A stretch of 64,000 nucleotides of DNA. Origin: Thermococcus sp. Its GTDB lineage: Archaea > Methanobacteriota_B > Thermococci > Thermococcales > Thermococcaceae. The first letter of the stretch is position 1, and every line of letters begins with the position of its first letter. The DNA is taken from contig NZ_JACDNS010000002.1 of NCBI RefSeq assembly GCF_017656495.1, positions 62,001 through 126,000 on the forward strand, given 5' to 3'. Position numbers and translations under genes: made by a program. Shown here one piece after another: positions 18,654 to 27,993 of the stretch. The notes below the pieces were generated by a model, which was given only the letters and a program-made list of their open reading frames with translations, did not search any database and had not been told where the DNA came from.

Positions 18654-21107
18654 ATGACGGTAAAAATTAGATTTGACAAAGAAGTGAGAGAGTATGCAAA
18701 GGGAGAGAAGGTTAAGGATTCACTGTTAAGGCTCACCGAAACAGCTCTGGCTGAAGCACTGGAGAACTTTCACAGAAGGATGATTGTTCTTCAAGGAGAG
18801 AGCATGAATAAAGCAAGGCTAGCTGGAATTTTGGCTGGAGCTTCTGCTAAAGTCTTATCCTCCCTAACTGATGAATTAATTGCGAGAAAGTTAAGAGATG
18901 AGAGTGAGGAAAAGGTTGAGGTTTTATATGCTACCGACGCTCTTGGAGAGGGAACGTTTGGAAGAGCCCGCTATGAAGAGTTTAGGAAACATTTTGATCT
19001 CTTAGCAGGCGAAAATGTCGAACTTACTCGGGTTACATTCAAATATACAAGCGATATTCTTGGAAGAACTTTTGATTTGCTCATTTTGGATTTGAGCTAT
19101 GACTTCTCTCCCAACGATTTGGGCAGGATAATTGAGACTATTAGGGGCGGTGGCTTAATTTTCGTCCTCACGAACCCATTTGAAAAGTGGAAAAATATGT
19201 GGACTGGCTTCCACAAGAATCTCGTAACCCCCCCATACACCATTGATGACGTCAAGAAGCGCTTTAACAGGAGATTAATCAGAAAATTTGAGGAGCATGA
19301 GGGAATATACATAGTGAATGCCGAAAATCAAAAGCTTCTGAAAAAGCCAGAGAAAAACAAGAGCCAAGCAAAGCTTCCAGAGAGAGAAAAAATCGATGTC
19401 CCCGAGGAAACTAGATTTCCAAAAGAGCTTTATGAGCTCTGTCTCACAAATGGGCAAGTTGAAGTTCTCAAAAATCTTGAAGAGCTAATAGAGAATGATG
19501 GTATGGTTGTTCTGACAGCAGACAGGGGAAGAGGAAAAAGTGTGAGCGTTGGTATTGGGGTTGTTGGCCTAGCTTTGTCTTCAAAGAGAAGAAGATTCAG
19601 AGCAGTAATAACAGCTCCTGAATTAGAAAACGTCCAAAGCCTATTCAGATTTGCAAAGAAGAGCTTGGAGCTTCTTGGCTATAAAGTCAAAGTCGTTACG
19701 GAGAAGAACCTCATAAAGGAGCTCTATGCCAAAGGCATTGGGCTGAGATACTATCCACCAACCCAGGGATACAAGAAAAATGCCGATGTTTACGTTCTTG
19801 ACGAAGCCGCTGGTATTCACGTTCCAATTCTTCACAAATATCTTGAAAAGCCAAAAGTTATTTATTCCTCAACCATTCATGGCTACGAGGGTGCAGGAAG
19901 AGGCTTCTCTGTTAAATTCCTAAAGAAAGCGAAGGAAAAGCGAGAATTTAGAGAAATCCATCTCTCAGTTCCAATTAGATACTCCAGCGGAGACCCAATT
20001 GAAAAGTGGCTCTTTGATGTACTTTTGCTGGATGCAGAGCCAGTGCCGCTAACGGAAGAGGATTATGAGCTGATTAGGAAAAAGGAAGTTTACTTTGAAG
20101 AACCAGACCTAGATGATTGGTTCGAGAATGACAGGGAGGACTTGAAGCACTTTGTCGGAATTTATGTTCTAGCTCACTACCGCAACAGACCAAGCGATGT
20201 AGCTTTGCTTGCAGATGCTCCACATCACGAAGCCCGTGTACTGAGACTGAAAAACGGCAAGATAGTATGTGCTATTCAAATTGCAAAAGAGGGAGGAATT
20301 CCGAAGGGTGTAATTGAAAAGATGGCAAAGGGCTACAAGCCAAGAGGAAACATAATCCCGGATATGATGGTCAAGCACCACTATGCCAAAGAATTCGCAA
20401 AGCTCAAAGGATATAGAGTCGTGAGAATTGCTACACATCCAGACGCTATGGACATGGGGCTTGGAAGCAAAGCCCTTGAACTGCTCATAAAGGAAGCTGA
20501 AGAGAAAGGCTACGACTGGGTTGGCTCGGGCTTTGGGGCAAGTGAGGAGCTGATTAGGTTCTGGATTAGAAACGGCTTTGCCGTCGTTCACCTAAGTCCT
20601 TCAAGAAACCCAGTTAGCGGTGAATATACGGCAATAGTAATTAAGCCCATAAGTGAAAAGGCCAAGCAGATAGTGAAGCAAGCAAATGCAGAGTTTAGAA
20701 TTCGCCTGTTAGACTGGCTTGGCGATACTCACAGGGATTTGGAGCCCGAAATTGCAAGATGGCTCTTTGAAAGCCCCTTCGGTGAAGCAGTTGATTATCC
20801 AGTACATCTGACAAAGACTCAGATAAGAAGATTAGAAATGTTTGTTGGTAAAGTCCTAACTTACGACACTGTTGTTGATGCGGTGAAGCCAATAGTGAAG
20901 CTCTACTTCCTTGATGGCTGGATGAGACCATATTTAGATGAGCGCCAAATTCTGCTCTTGATTTATCGCGTCCTTCAAGCCCACACTTGGGAGGAAACCG
21001 CTAAGTTCATTGACAGAACATCTCTCTTCACGATGATAGAAGTGAGGGACATAATCAGGGGGCTTTGGTATTACTATAAGCACATAATCAAGGGCTTTTC
21101 CAGCTAA
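18654..21107 (+). CDS. tmcA: tRNA(Met) cytidine acetyltransferase
   Basis: An 817-residue ATP-dependent RNA acetyltransferase that makes N4-acetylcytidine; in Thermococcales the homologue acetylates many RNAs. The domain order is an N-terminal TmcA domain, an RNA-helicase-like module with Walker A ADRGRGKS at 289-296 and Walker B VYVLDEAAGI, a GNAT acetyltransferase domain (VVRIATHPDAMDMGLGSKAL), and a C-terminal tRNA-binding helical part. GGAGGTGAGAG directly precedes the ATG. The NYN-domain pair follows after 70 bases with its own TATA box. Confidence 0.94.
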   Translation: MTVKIRFDKEVREYAKGEKVKDSLLRLTETALAEALENFHRRMIVLQGESMNKARLAGILAGASAKVLSSLTDELIARKLRDESEEKVEVLYATDALGEGTFGRARYEEFRKHFDLLAGENVELTRVTFKYTSDILGRTFDLLILDLSYDFSPNDLGRIIETIRGGGLIFVLTNPFEKWKNMWTGFHKNLVTPPYTIDDVKKRFNRRLIRKFEEHEGIYIVNAENQKLLKKPEKNKSQAKLPEREKIDVPEETRFPKELYELCLTNGQVEVLKNLEELIENDGMVVLTADRGRGKSVSVGIGVVGLALSSKRRRFRAVITAPELENVQSLFRFAKKSLELLGYKVKVVTEKNLIKELYAKGIGLRYYPPTQGYKKNADVYVLDEAAGIHVPILHKYLEKPKVIYSSTIHGYEGAGRGFSVKFLKKAKEKREFREIHLSVPIRYSSGDPIEKWLFDVLLLDAEPVPLTEEDYELIRKKEVYFEEPDLDDWFENDREDLKHFVGIYVLAHYRNRPSDVALLADAPHHEARVLRLKNGKIVCAIQIAKEGGIPKGVIEKMAKGYKPRGNIIPDMMVKHHYAKEFAKLKGYRVVRIATHPDAMDMGLGSKALELLIKEAEEKGYDWVGSGFGASEELIRFWIRNGFAVVHLSPSRNPVSGEYTAIVIKPISEKAKQIVKQANAEFRIRLLDWLGDTHRDLEPEIARWLFESPFGEAVDYPVHLTKTQIRRLEMFVGKVLTYDTVVDAVKPIVKLYFLDGWMRPYLDERQILLLIYRVLQAHTWEETAKFIDRTSLFTMIEVRDIIRGLWYYYKHIIKGFSS

Positions 21108-21179
21108 CTTTTTTATACTTTAAGTGCATTTTATAAATAGGAATCTTAACGATGCTGCATTACATCGATGGTGATTGGA

Positions 21180-21737
21180 ATGCCCAGTAACTGGGAAAGG
21201 ATAATGGCTATCACAAAGGAGGGAATGAGGAGTATAGCAATGATGAAGCGCAAAATGCGGAGGGGCAAAAGGATTGCTCTTCTAATTGATGGTCCTAATA
21301 TTTTGAGGAAAGAGTTCAACATCCACCTTGAGGATATTGTTGAAGCGCTTGAGCAACTTGGAAATATTAGAGTTGCCAAAGTTATTCTCAATCAATATGC
21401 CCCTCAGGGGCTAATTGAAGCCGTAGCTAACCAAGGTTTTGAGCCAATAATTGTTCCCGGAGAAACGGGAGTTAAGCTGGCAGTTGAAGCTATGCGTGAG
21501 ATATATAATCCAAACATTGACATAATAGCTTTAGCAACGAGAAACGCTGAATTTTTGCCAATAATCCTCAAAGCAAAAGAGAAGGGTAAAGAAACTGTAA
21601 TAATTGGAGTTGAGCCGGGATTTAGTGCTGCTTTAAAGCATGGAGCGGATTATGTCATCATTTTGACCCCACGGGGTGGAGAGAGTGGTGAAAGAAAAGA
21701 TATTCAGAATTCTAAAAAGAGAGGAAAGAGAGGCTAA
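21180..21737 (+). CDS. NYN-domain protein, catalytic acids altered
   Basis: A 185-residue PIN-like NYN protein (TIGR00288 type). The first acidic motif is intact ([13 protein letters not shown]), but the second reads GETGVK and the third ATRNAEF, where the downstream paralogue has GDTDVR and ATRDADF. Two or three metal-ligand aspartates are therefore missing, and this copy is probably not a nuclease. GGTGA at 21170-21174 sets ATG 21180. TTTTATAAATAG at 21129-21140 is the likely TATA box. The tail ([19 protein letters not shown]) is produced by reading through the start region of the next gene. Confidence 0.82.
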   Translation: MPSNWERIMAITKEGMRSIAMMKRKMRRGKRIALLIDGPNILRKEFNIHLEDIVEALEQLGNIRVAKVILNQYAPQGLIEAVANQGFEPIIVPGETGVKLAVEAMREIYNPNIDIIALATRNAEFLPIILKAKEKGKETVIIGVEPGFSAALKHGADYVIILTPRGGESGERKDIQNSKKRGKRG

Positions 21738-22209
21738 GGAAAAGGGTGAAGAACCTAGAAAAACAATTGGACTCATCATTGATGGACCAAACATTCTTAG
21801 AAAAGAATTCGGGATTAGATTAGAGGATATAAAGGAAGCTCTTGAGAGAATTGGAAAGATTAGGGTTGCCAAAGTTGTTCTAAATCAATACGCTCCTCAA
21901 GGTCTCATTGAGGCTGTTGTGAATCAAGGCTTTGAGCCGATTATTGTTGCTGGGGATACCGATGTTAGAATTGCTATAGAGGCAATGGAGTTGATATACA
22001 ACTCGGATGTTGACATAATTGCTATAGCAACTAGAGATGCTGACTTCCTTCCAATAATTAGTGAAGCTAAGAGAAAGGGAAAAGAGACTATTGTGATTGG
22101 CGTTGAACCAGGTTTTAGTGTTGCTCTGCAGAATGCTGCTGATTATGTAATCAGAATGGAGGGTCGGGAAGGGGGAGTAGGGTACGAGAAGGAGCATAGA
22201 GAGCACTAA
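21688..22209 (+). CDS. NYN-domain nuclease-like protein
   Basis: A paralogue of the preceding gene, 173 residues from GTG 21688 (GTG 21685 and 21676 are also in frame). It keeps all NYN acidic motifs: [25 protein letters not shown] and [12 protein letters not shown], expected to bind Mg2+/Mn2+ for RNA cleavage. The gene overlaps the upstream one by 50 bases or more in a different frame, so translation is probably coupled. The two proteins are about 60-65% identical by eye over the domain, implying tandem duplication and perhaps a heterodimer of active and inactive subunits. Confidence 0.85.
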   Translation: MKEKIFRILKREEREAKEKGEEPRKTIGLIIDGPNILRKEFGIRLEDIKEALERIGKIRVAKVVLNQYAPQGLIEAVVNQGFEPIIVAGDTDVRIAIEAMELIYNSDVDIIAIATRDADFLPIISEAKRKGKETIVIGVEPGFSVALQNAADYVIRMEGREGGVGYEKEHREH

Positions 22210-22252
22210 AGCATAGCTTTTTAAATTCTATGCCATTTACAGAATACCGGCG

Positions 22253-23173
22253 ATGACAATGATACAAGAGTTCATCATGTTCATAGTAGGCTTGGCGCTG
22301 TTAATCAAAGGCAGTGACGAGTTCGTTGAAGCTGGAAGCAGAGTGGCTAAAGGTTTCGGTGTTAGTGAGTTTCTGATAGCTCTTATATTAGCCAGCATAG
22401 CTACAACTCTTCCAGAAGTTACGGTGTCTGCAATTGCGGCTTATGAAGGTAACAGCGGAATTGCCTTGGGAAATGCTGTAGGTAGTGCTTTAGCAAATAT
22501 AGCGTTAATTTTGGGAATTTCTGCCATGATTATGCCCCTCAAAGTTGATGAAATTGCTTGGAGGAATTCCCTCTTTATGCTTGCTGTAACTTTCTATGCT
22601 TGGTTCTTGATGAAAGATATGACAATTTCGAGAGTTGAAGGATTTACACTGATTTTAATTTATCTTGGCTTTCTTTACTATCTCTACAAGAAGCACATTG
22701 CCCTTGAGGAAGTTGGGGAAGGAAATGGTAGAAATGTGAAAAAAGACGTTGTGATACTGTTTTTAAGTGGGATTGTCGTTGTAGTTGGAGCTAGAATGGT
22801 TGTCACGAGTGCAGTAACAATAGCCAGAGCTTTAGGAATCTCTGAGGTTGTCATTGGCCTGACATTGGTCTCTATTGGAACATCTCTTCCAGAACTTGCA
22901 AACTCTCTGGCTGCAACATTAAAGAAAATACCTAATATAAGTGTTGGGAACGTTGTTGGGGCAAACATTTTGGATATACTGATGGTAATTGGAATAGCTT
23001 CAATGATACGACCAATAACAGTTGATGCAAGCATCTTTTCATTTACAATGCCCCTCACGTTGCTGGTTATGGGAATTCTCACCTTATCCCTCAGATTGAC
23101 AAATAAAGTTAGCAGAGCAACGAGTGCTGTTCTCTTAATGATTTATGCCTATTTCCTCTATTCTCAATTCTAA
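22253..23173 (+). CDS. Sodium/calcium exchanger family transporter (CaCA)
   Basis: A 306-residue integral membrane antiporter of about ten helices. The two inverted alpha-repeats are clear: ASIATTLPEVTVS with GNAVGSALANIALILG in the first half, and VSIGTSLPELANSLAA with GNVVGANILDILMVIG in the second, carrying the paired Glu ion ligands. Related to Methanocaldococcus NCX and to YrbG. It likely exchanges Na+ or H+ for Ca2+. Start ATG 22253 or 22259; no strong ribosome binding site is visible. It is monocistronic. Confidence 0.9.
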   Translation: MTMIQEFIMFIVGLALLIKGSDEFVEAGSRVAKGFGVSEFLIALILASIATTLPEVTVSAIAAYEGNSGIALGNAVGSALANIALILGISAMIMPLKVDEIAWRNSLFMLAVTFYAWFLMKDMTISRVEGFTLILIYLGFLYYLYKKHIALEEVGEGNGRNVKKDVVILFLSGIVVVVGARMVVTSAVTIARALGISEVVIGLTLVSIGTSLPELANSLAATLKKIPNISVGNVVGANILDILMVIGIASMIRPITVDASIFSFTMPLTLLVMGILTLSLRLTNKVSRATSAVLLMIYAYFLYSQF

Positions 23174-23257
23174 TTTCCCATTTTTGCCCCAATAAAGTTT
23201 TAAACCTCCTTTTATTACTGGCTTATGGAAGTTAAAAAGCAAGTTGTGGTGATGGAG

Positions 23258-24334
23258 ATGAAAAAAGTTGCTCTAATATTGGCTTTGATGATTATAGCTG
23301 GTGGATTGGGATGCATCAGCAGTAATAAAGAGCAGACAACAACAGAAACCCCGGAGCTCGTTGTTTACGCTTATGACAGTTTCGTCAGCTGGGGTTTGGC
23401 AAATGCAACGATACCAAAGTTCGAGAAGATGTACAATGTAAAAGTCAAGATAATCACAGTTGGAGATGCTGGAGAGGTTTTGAACAGACTCATCTTAGAA
23501 AAAGATAATCCAAGGGCAGACGTTGTCATTGGAATTGACAACAATCTCATAGCAAAGGCAATTGAAGCTGGTGTCCTTGAACCATACAAGCCAAAGAACA
23601 TTGATGTTGTACCTGAAGAGCTTATTCAAGCCCTTGACCCAACTTACCATGTGGTTCCATTTGACTATGGATTCATTGCAGTTGTGTACAAGAAGAGCGA
23701 GGTTCCAAATCCACCACAGAGCTTTGATGACCTAACAAAGCCTGAGTGGAAGAAGAGCTTAATTGTTGAAGACCCAAGAACAAGTTCAACAGGAGCAGCA
23801 TTCTTGTTGTGGACAATTGCCGTTTATGGAGATCCAGGATGGCTCTACTTCTGGGAGAAGCTTAAGCCGAACATCTATCAAATAACCAAAGGCTGGGACG
23901 CTGGATGGGAGATGTGGGACAAAGGCGAAGCTCCGCTATTTGTCAGCTATGCAACAGACCCAGCTTATTCCGCCTATTCATCAGGAAAAGAGCCAGACAT
24001 TGGGGCAATAATCTTCAAGGAAGGAGGTTACCCACAAATTGAAGGAATTGGTCTTGTTAAAGGAGCAAAGCACCCGGATTTGGCTAAGAAGTTCATTGAG
24101 TTCGTTCTCAGTGAGGACTTCCAGAAGGAGATTCCACTCACAAACTGGATGTTCCCAGTGAACAAGAACGTCCAGCTTCCAGATGTTTTCAAGTATGCAG
24201 TTAAGCCAGAGAAGCTTGTGAGCCTTGATCCAAAAGAAATTGAGCAGAACTACTCAAGATGGCTCGAAGAGTGGACAAAGCTCATGATCGAGGGCAAGAC
24301 CCCGGAGGAGATAATTAAGGAGAGGCAAGGCTGA
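23258..24334 (+). CDS. Thiamine-binding lipoprotein (ABC transporter substrate-binding protein)
   Basis: A 358-residue surface lipoprotein resembling thiamine-binding TbpA/ThiB. The N-terminus MKKVALILALMIIAGGLGC carries a lipobox, followed by a Thr-rich linker. The mature part begins LVVYAYDSFVSWG and includes ADVVIGIDNN, YGFIAVVYKK and DPRTSSTGAAFLLW, all characteristic of the family. GGTGA at 23248-23252 decides ATG 23258; the longer frame from 23225 would bury the signal peptide. No permease or ATPase gene is adjacent; the CRISPR leader follows directly, so its partners are elsewhere. Confidence 0.87.
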   Translation: MKKVALILALMIIAGGLGCISSNKEQTTTETPELVVYAYDSFVSWGLANATIPKFEKMYNVKVKIITVGDAGEVLNRLILEKDNPRADVVIGIDNNLIAKAIEAGVLEPYKPKNIDVVPEELIQALDPTYHVVPFDYGFIAVVYKKSEVPNPPQSFDDLTKPEWKKSLIVEDPRTSSTGAAFLLWTIAVYGDPGWLYFWEKLKPNIYQITKGWDAGWEMWDKGEAPLFVSYATDPAYSAYSSGKEPDIGAIIFKEGGYPQIEGIGLVKGAKHPDLAKKFIEFVLSEDFQKEIPLTNWMFPVNKNVQLPDVFKYAVKPEKLVSLDPKEIEQNYSRWLEEWTKLMIEGKTPEEIIKERQG

Positions 24335-24819
24335 TTTTGAAGATTTTTCGATTTTTGTCTATCTTTCTGTTTTTGTGATTTTTGGTTGTTAAAAAGAGCT
24401 AATTTCAAAATAATGGTTTGAAAGTTCTTTTGAAGTTTTTAATAATTATTTGTTAAGAAATTACTTTGTGTTACACATTTTTCTAAAACTATAACGTTTT
24501 AAATGTGCACATTTGGATTTGGGAATTTTTAGGACTTATTTTGTAAGCACTCCTCATCGAAATCTGACCATTTTGGATTTAGGGAGGTTTAAGATGAGAT
24601 TTTTGAAATTAAAGGGTTGTTTAGGCGCTGGAAGTTTCTTGAACATTTTTGTGCAGTGGTGGATTTGGGGGAGTAGGTAGGTCTGATTTATAAGAAAATT
24701 GTATTGACTACCTAAATCCGGGGCTTGCTTTGGTTTTGTTATTAACCCTTCAGCAAAAAGCTTTTATAATTCAAGCGTTTTTACAGTTTTATTGGGGAAA
24801 TAGAGCAAAATTGCGCCCT
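24335..24819 (+). promoter_or_regulatory. CRISPR leader
   Basis: A 485-base AT-rich stretch with no credible gene lies between the lipoprotein gene and the first CRISPR repeat. It contains an imperfect inverted repeat (GGATTT...AGGTAG at 24661-24680 against CTACCTAAATCC at 24708-24719). A TATA element, CTTTTATAAT at 24761-24770, would start transcription about 25 bases before the first repeat. Long AT-rich leaders of this kind precede Thermococcales arrays; the exact left boundary cannot be seen. Confidence 0.7.
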
Positions 24820-24968
24820 GTTTCAATAAGACTTTAGAAGAATTGAAAAATACGGGCATCTATGTTGATGAGAACTTTTGGGAGTGGGTTTCAATAAGAC
24901 TTTAGAAGAATTGAAAGGCGGCTCAATGACTTGCTGTTCTTCTGGCATTGGCTGTTTCAATAAGACTT
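24820..24968 (+). CRISPR. Minimal CRISPR array: two repeats, two spacers, truncated end repeat
   Basis: Two identical 29-30-base repeats at 24820-24848 and 24888-24916 begin GTTTCAATAAGACTT and end GAATTGAAA, the Thermococcales repeat type. A third at 24954-24968 keeps only the first 15 bases. Spacers are 24849-24887 (39) and 24917-24953 (37). The degenerate end and upstream leader set transcription as left to right. No cas genes are in the window, so it depends on Cas proteins encoded elsewhere. Confidence 0.92.
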
Positions 24969-25032
24969 GTCCTGCTCATTTTCTAATGAATATCAGTTTT
25001 CTTTGACAAAGAACAGCCAGAATTAATGATGG

Positions 25033-25107
25033 TGGGGCCGCCGGGATTTGAACCCGGGTCCCCGGCTCCCGAAGCCGGAAGGATAGGCCAAGCTACCCCA
25101 CGGCCCC
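25033..25107 (-). tRNA. tRNA-Pro (anticodon CGG)
   Basis: The minus strand folds as a cloverleaf: acceptor GGGGCCG/CGGCCCC with discriminator A, anticodon stem CCGGC/GCCGG around loop TTCGGGA, and T-arm CCGGG-TTCAAAT-CCCGG. The anticodon CGG reads the proline codon CCG. No intron is seen and CCA is not encoded. On the minus strand a TATA box (CTTTATAAC, 25132-25140) lies about 25 bases before the 5' end. Confidence 0.95.
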
Positions 25108-25181
25108 TCGAGAATGAAGTTTAAGGAAATTGTTATAAAGATTTCGTAATGAGAAAAGATGAAAAGTAGGAAGGGATTGCC

Positions 25182-26249
25182 ATGATTTCAGTTATAGTGC
25201 CAACTTATAATGAGCGGGAAAATCTTGAGGAGCTCGTGAGTAGAATAAGCAAAGCATTAGAAAGTTATGGATTTGAAATTGTAATTGTTGATGATGATTC
25301 TCCAGATAAAACGTGGGAGAAAGCCCAAGAATTAGCACAAAACTATCCTGTTAGAGTGATTAGAAGGACAAAGGAGAAAGGTCTCTCTTCTGCGGTGATT
25401 AGAGGATTTAAAGAGGCTAAAGGCGACATTTTCGTAGTCATGGATGCTGATTTGCAGCATCCTCCAGAGGTAATTCCAAGGCTCATTGAGGCAATTGAAA
25501 GCGGGGCTGATATTGCAATTGGCTCCCGCTATGTAAAAGGTGGAAAAGTTGAGAACTGGTACTGGTGGAGGAAGCTAATCTCAAAAGGTGCAATAATGAT
25601 TGGTCGTGTTGCGTTGCCCAAAATTAGGAACATAAAAGACCCCGTGAGCGGATTCTTTGCCCTCAGAAGAGAGGTTGTTGAAAATGTTGAGCTGAACCCT
25701 GTTGGTTTTAAAATTCTCCTTGAGATTCTCATAAAGGGAAAATACAGCAAGGTAGTGGAGATCCCGTACACATTTGGCTTAAGGAAAAGTGGGGAGAGTA
25801 AGCTAAGTCAAAAGCAGATTTTCAACTATTTGAGGCATCTCTATCGTTTAATGAAATGGGAAGGTGAAATCGATCGTTTGATTAAGTTTTCAATTGTGGG
25901 AATGAGCGGGATAGTTGTAAATCAATTTTTCTTGTGGCTTTTTGTTGAGAAGGTTTTTGGAAATGGACTTGAGAGCTACATGCTAGCCAACATCCTTGCG
26001 ACTGAGCTTGCAATTCTTAACAATTTTACTTGGAATGATTTATGGACGTTTAAGGATTTGAAGAACAAACCGCTTTATAAGAGACTTTTCAGCTTTCACT
26101 TGGCTGCTTTAAGTGGAGCTTTTGTCCAATGGGTAATATTTGGTGTGCTTGTCTACCTTGGTATACACTATCTAATAGCGAATTTAATTGGAATTGGATT
26201 CTCGTTTATCGTTAGATTTCTGGTTAACAGACATATTACTTGGGGGTAA
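25182..26249 (+). CDS. Dolichol-phosphate mannose synthase-type glycosyltransferase with GtrA domain
   Basis: A 355-residue membrane-bound GT2 enzyme, expected to transfer mannose from GDP-mannose to a polyprenol phosphate for glycoprotein or glycolipid assembly. The catalytic half (1-225) has VIVPTYNERENL, VDDDSPD, the metal motif DADLQHP (Asp88, Asp90) and GSRYVKGG. Residues 230-355 hold four hydrophobic helices of the GtrA type (FSIVGMSGIVVNQFFLWLF). Length and architecture match the Pyrococcus furiosus DPM synthase. GGAAGGGATT before ATG 25182 is the ribosome binding site. Confidence 0.92.
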   Translation: MISVIVPTYNERENLEELVSRISKALESYGFEIVIVDDDSPDKTWEKAQELAQNYPVRVIRRTKEKGLSSAVIRGFKEAKGDIFVVMDADLQHPPEVIPRLIEAIESGADIAIGSRYVKGGKVENWYWWRKLISKGAIMIGRVALPKIRNIKDPVSGFFALRREVVENVELNPVGFKILLEILIKGKYSKVVEIPYTFGLRKSGESKLSQKQIFNYLRHLYRLMKWEGEIDRLIKFSIVGMSGIVVNQFFLWLFVEKVFGNGLESYMLANILATELAILNNFTWNDLWTFKDLKNKPLYKRLFSFHLAALSGAFVQWVIFGVLVYLGIHYLIANLIGIGFSFIVRFLVNRHITWG

Positions 26250-26310
26250 TGCTCCAATTAAGCGAGCACCTTAAATAAGCATTGCGAAATTATTTTTGGT
26301 GATACGTACC

Positions 26311-27993
26311 ATGAAGGAGTTTCTTGAGGAAGCAATAATAAATGTGGATGAAATTTTGAGGCACATAATGAACATTTCAGGATTTCACAGAATTCAAGGC
26401 TCAAAAGAAATTGTTGAGGCAGCGGAGTATGTTCTTGGGGAGCTTAAAAAAGCTGGAATTGATGCCCAGCTTTTGAAAGATGTATATGATGGAGAAACCT
26501 GGCATCTAACATTGAAATCTCCAATTGCATGGGACTTAATTTATGGCGAAATTGAGATTTTTGAACAAAAATTCACCACTGAGGAAATTCCTCTCGTAGT
26601 TATGGCACACTCGCCAAGCGGAGAAGCTGAAGGGGAGATAGTTTACATTGAAAGAGAAGAGGACTGGGAGAAAGTAAAGGGAAAAATAGTCCTAATTGAC
26701 AAGAAATGGAAGGACAACTATGAAAAAGCAAATAAGAAGGGTGCCATTGGTTTTATAGCCTATCGCAAAGGAACTGGGAAAGCCTTTCCATATATGGGGC
26801 TGTTTCTCTCAAAGAAGGATTTAGAATGGGCAAAGATCCCAGCTGTTGCTGTGAGTGAAGAGATTGCGAATAAAATAATTGGCAAGTTAAAGAAGGGGGA
26901 GAGCGTAAAAGCCAAGATGAAAGTTCAAACGGAGGTTAAAGATAAACAAATTTTGCCAATGGTTTATGCAAAAATTGGAAAGCCACCGTATATTCTCTTC
27001 ACAGCTCACATCTGTCATCCAAAGCCAGGGGCAAATGACAACGCAAGCGGTTCAGCAATGCTCATAGAGTTGGCAAGGGCATTGAAAGAAAGATATGGCG
27101 AAGACTTCAGATTCGGCTTTGCATTCCTGTGGATTCCCGAGTACCACGGAACACAGGCATTCATTGAAAAGTTCGCTGAGCTTGAGAACTATTATGCGGT
27201 GATAAACCTCGACATGGTAGGAGGGAGCGAAGATCGCTCGAATTCAACAATAATGATTGTAAGAACACCGTTATCAAGATTCTCGATTGTTAGCGGGCTT
27301 TTGGAGTACTACCTCAATCTGGCGAACTCCCAAGGTGAGAGCTTTGGCGGTGAAGGAATGCCCAAGCTGAAAGTTAAAAGCTACTCTTATCAAATGGGAA
27401 GCGACCACGACATCTTCAACTTCTTTGGAGTTCCTGGGGTCATGCCAATAACTTGGCCTGACAAGTTTTATCACTCAAGTGAAGATAGCATAGAAAAGAT
27501 AAGCAAAGATTCTCTCGAAGTAATTGGGAAGGCTGTTTTAGCTACTGCCTTAGCGCCGGCGAAAGCTGAGAAAGAAAAACTGCAGAGATTTGCAAGAGGC
27601 TATGCTATGAAATATCTGGGAGAACTTGGCATGGATAGAGAAATTGAGGTTGCGGAAAAGCTTGTTATGAAAGGTCTTGCGAGGGATGGAAAGTTTTTGG
27701 GAATTGACATAGGTCATGATTTTGAGTTCAAGACTTGGATAAAGTGGGAAAAGAAGGGATTAGTCTCAGTTAGGACAATTAGGGAATTTGATGAAAAAGC
27801 AGCAAAAGAACTTGAAGAATTTATGGAAGACAAAAAGTTCTCAATTCATCTTCACGAGCTTCTAATGCTAGGAGAAACCCTTCCAGAGGAAGAGGCGTTT
27901 AAAGCTCTAGAAGAAGAATTTGGAAAAATTGACAGAGAAAAGCTTAACAAAGCCCTTGAAATTTTGAAGAAGCTGGGATTTGTTAGCTATTAG
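26311..27993 (+). CDS. M28-family aminopeptidase-like metallopeptidase
   Basis: A 560-residue cytoplasmic protein with a PA-type insert (120-220) and an M28 zinc peptidase core. Metal ligands are recognisable: His and Asp in AHICHPKPGANDNASG, catalytic Glu in PEYHG, Asp in NLDMVGG, and His in FYHSSED. The C-terminal 150 residues form a helical extension ending with a winged-helix-like segment. It resembles DUF4910-type aminopeptidases. ATG 26311 has GGTGA eight bases upstream. Its stop overlaps the convergent HTH gene by four bases. Confidence 0.85.
   Translation: MKEFLEEAIINVDEILRHIMNISGFHRIQGSKEIVEAAEYVLGELKKAGIDAQLLKDVYDGETWHLTLKSPIAWDLIYGEIEIFEQKFTTEEIPLVVMAHSPSGEAEGEIVYIEREEDWEKVKGKIVLIDKKWKDNYEKANKKGAIGFIAYRKGTGKAFPYMGLFLSKKDLEWAKIPAVAVSEEIANKIIGKLKKGESVKAKMKVQTEVKDKQILPMVYAKIGKPPYILFTAHICHPKPGANDNASGSAMLIELARALKERYGEDFRFGFAFLWIPEYHGTQAFIEKFAELENYYAVINLDMVGGSEDRSNSTIMIVRTPLSRFSIVSGLLEYYLNLANSQGESFGGEGMPKLKVKSYSYQMGSDHDIFNFFGVPGVMPITWPDKFYHSSEDSIEKISKDSLEVIGKAVLATALAPAKAEKEKLQRFARGYAMKYLGELGMDREIEVAEKLVMKGLARDGKFLGIDIGHDFEFKTWIKWEKKGLVSVRTIREFDEKAAKELEEFMEDKKFSIHLHELLMLGETLPEEEAFKALEEEFGKIDREKLNKALEILKKLGFVSY

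Noticed and set aside
21180-22209. The two NYN genes as one frameshifted fusion gene.
   Set aside because: Each copy carries a complete domain with its own start, so it is a tandem duplication and not a broken gene.
24593-24679. A 28-codon reading frame (MRFLKLKGCLGAG...) with a GGGAGG upstream inside the CRISPR leader.
   Set aside because: It is short, has no recognisable character, lies in a region explained by the leader, and overlaps the leader inverted repeat.
24954-24968. The third CRISPR repeat as a separate array.
   Set aside because: It is only the degenerate terminal repeat of the same array, at normal spacing.
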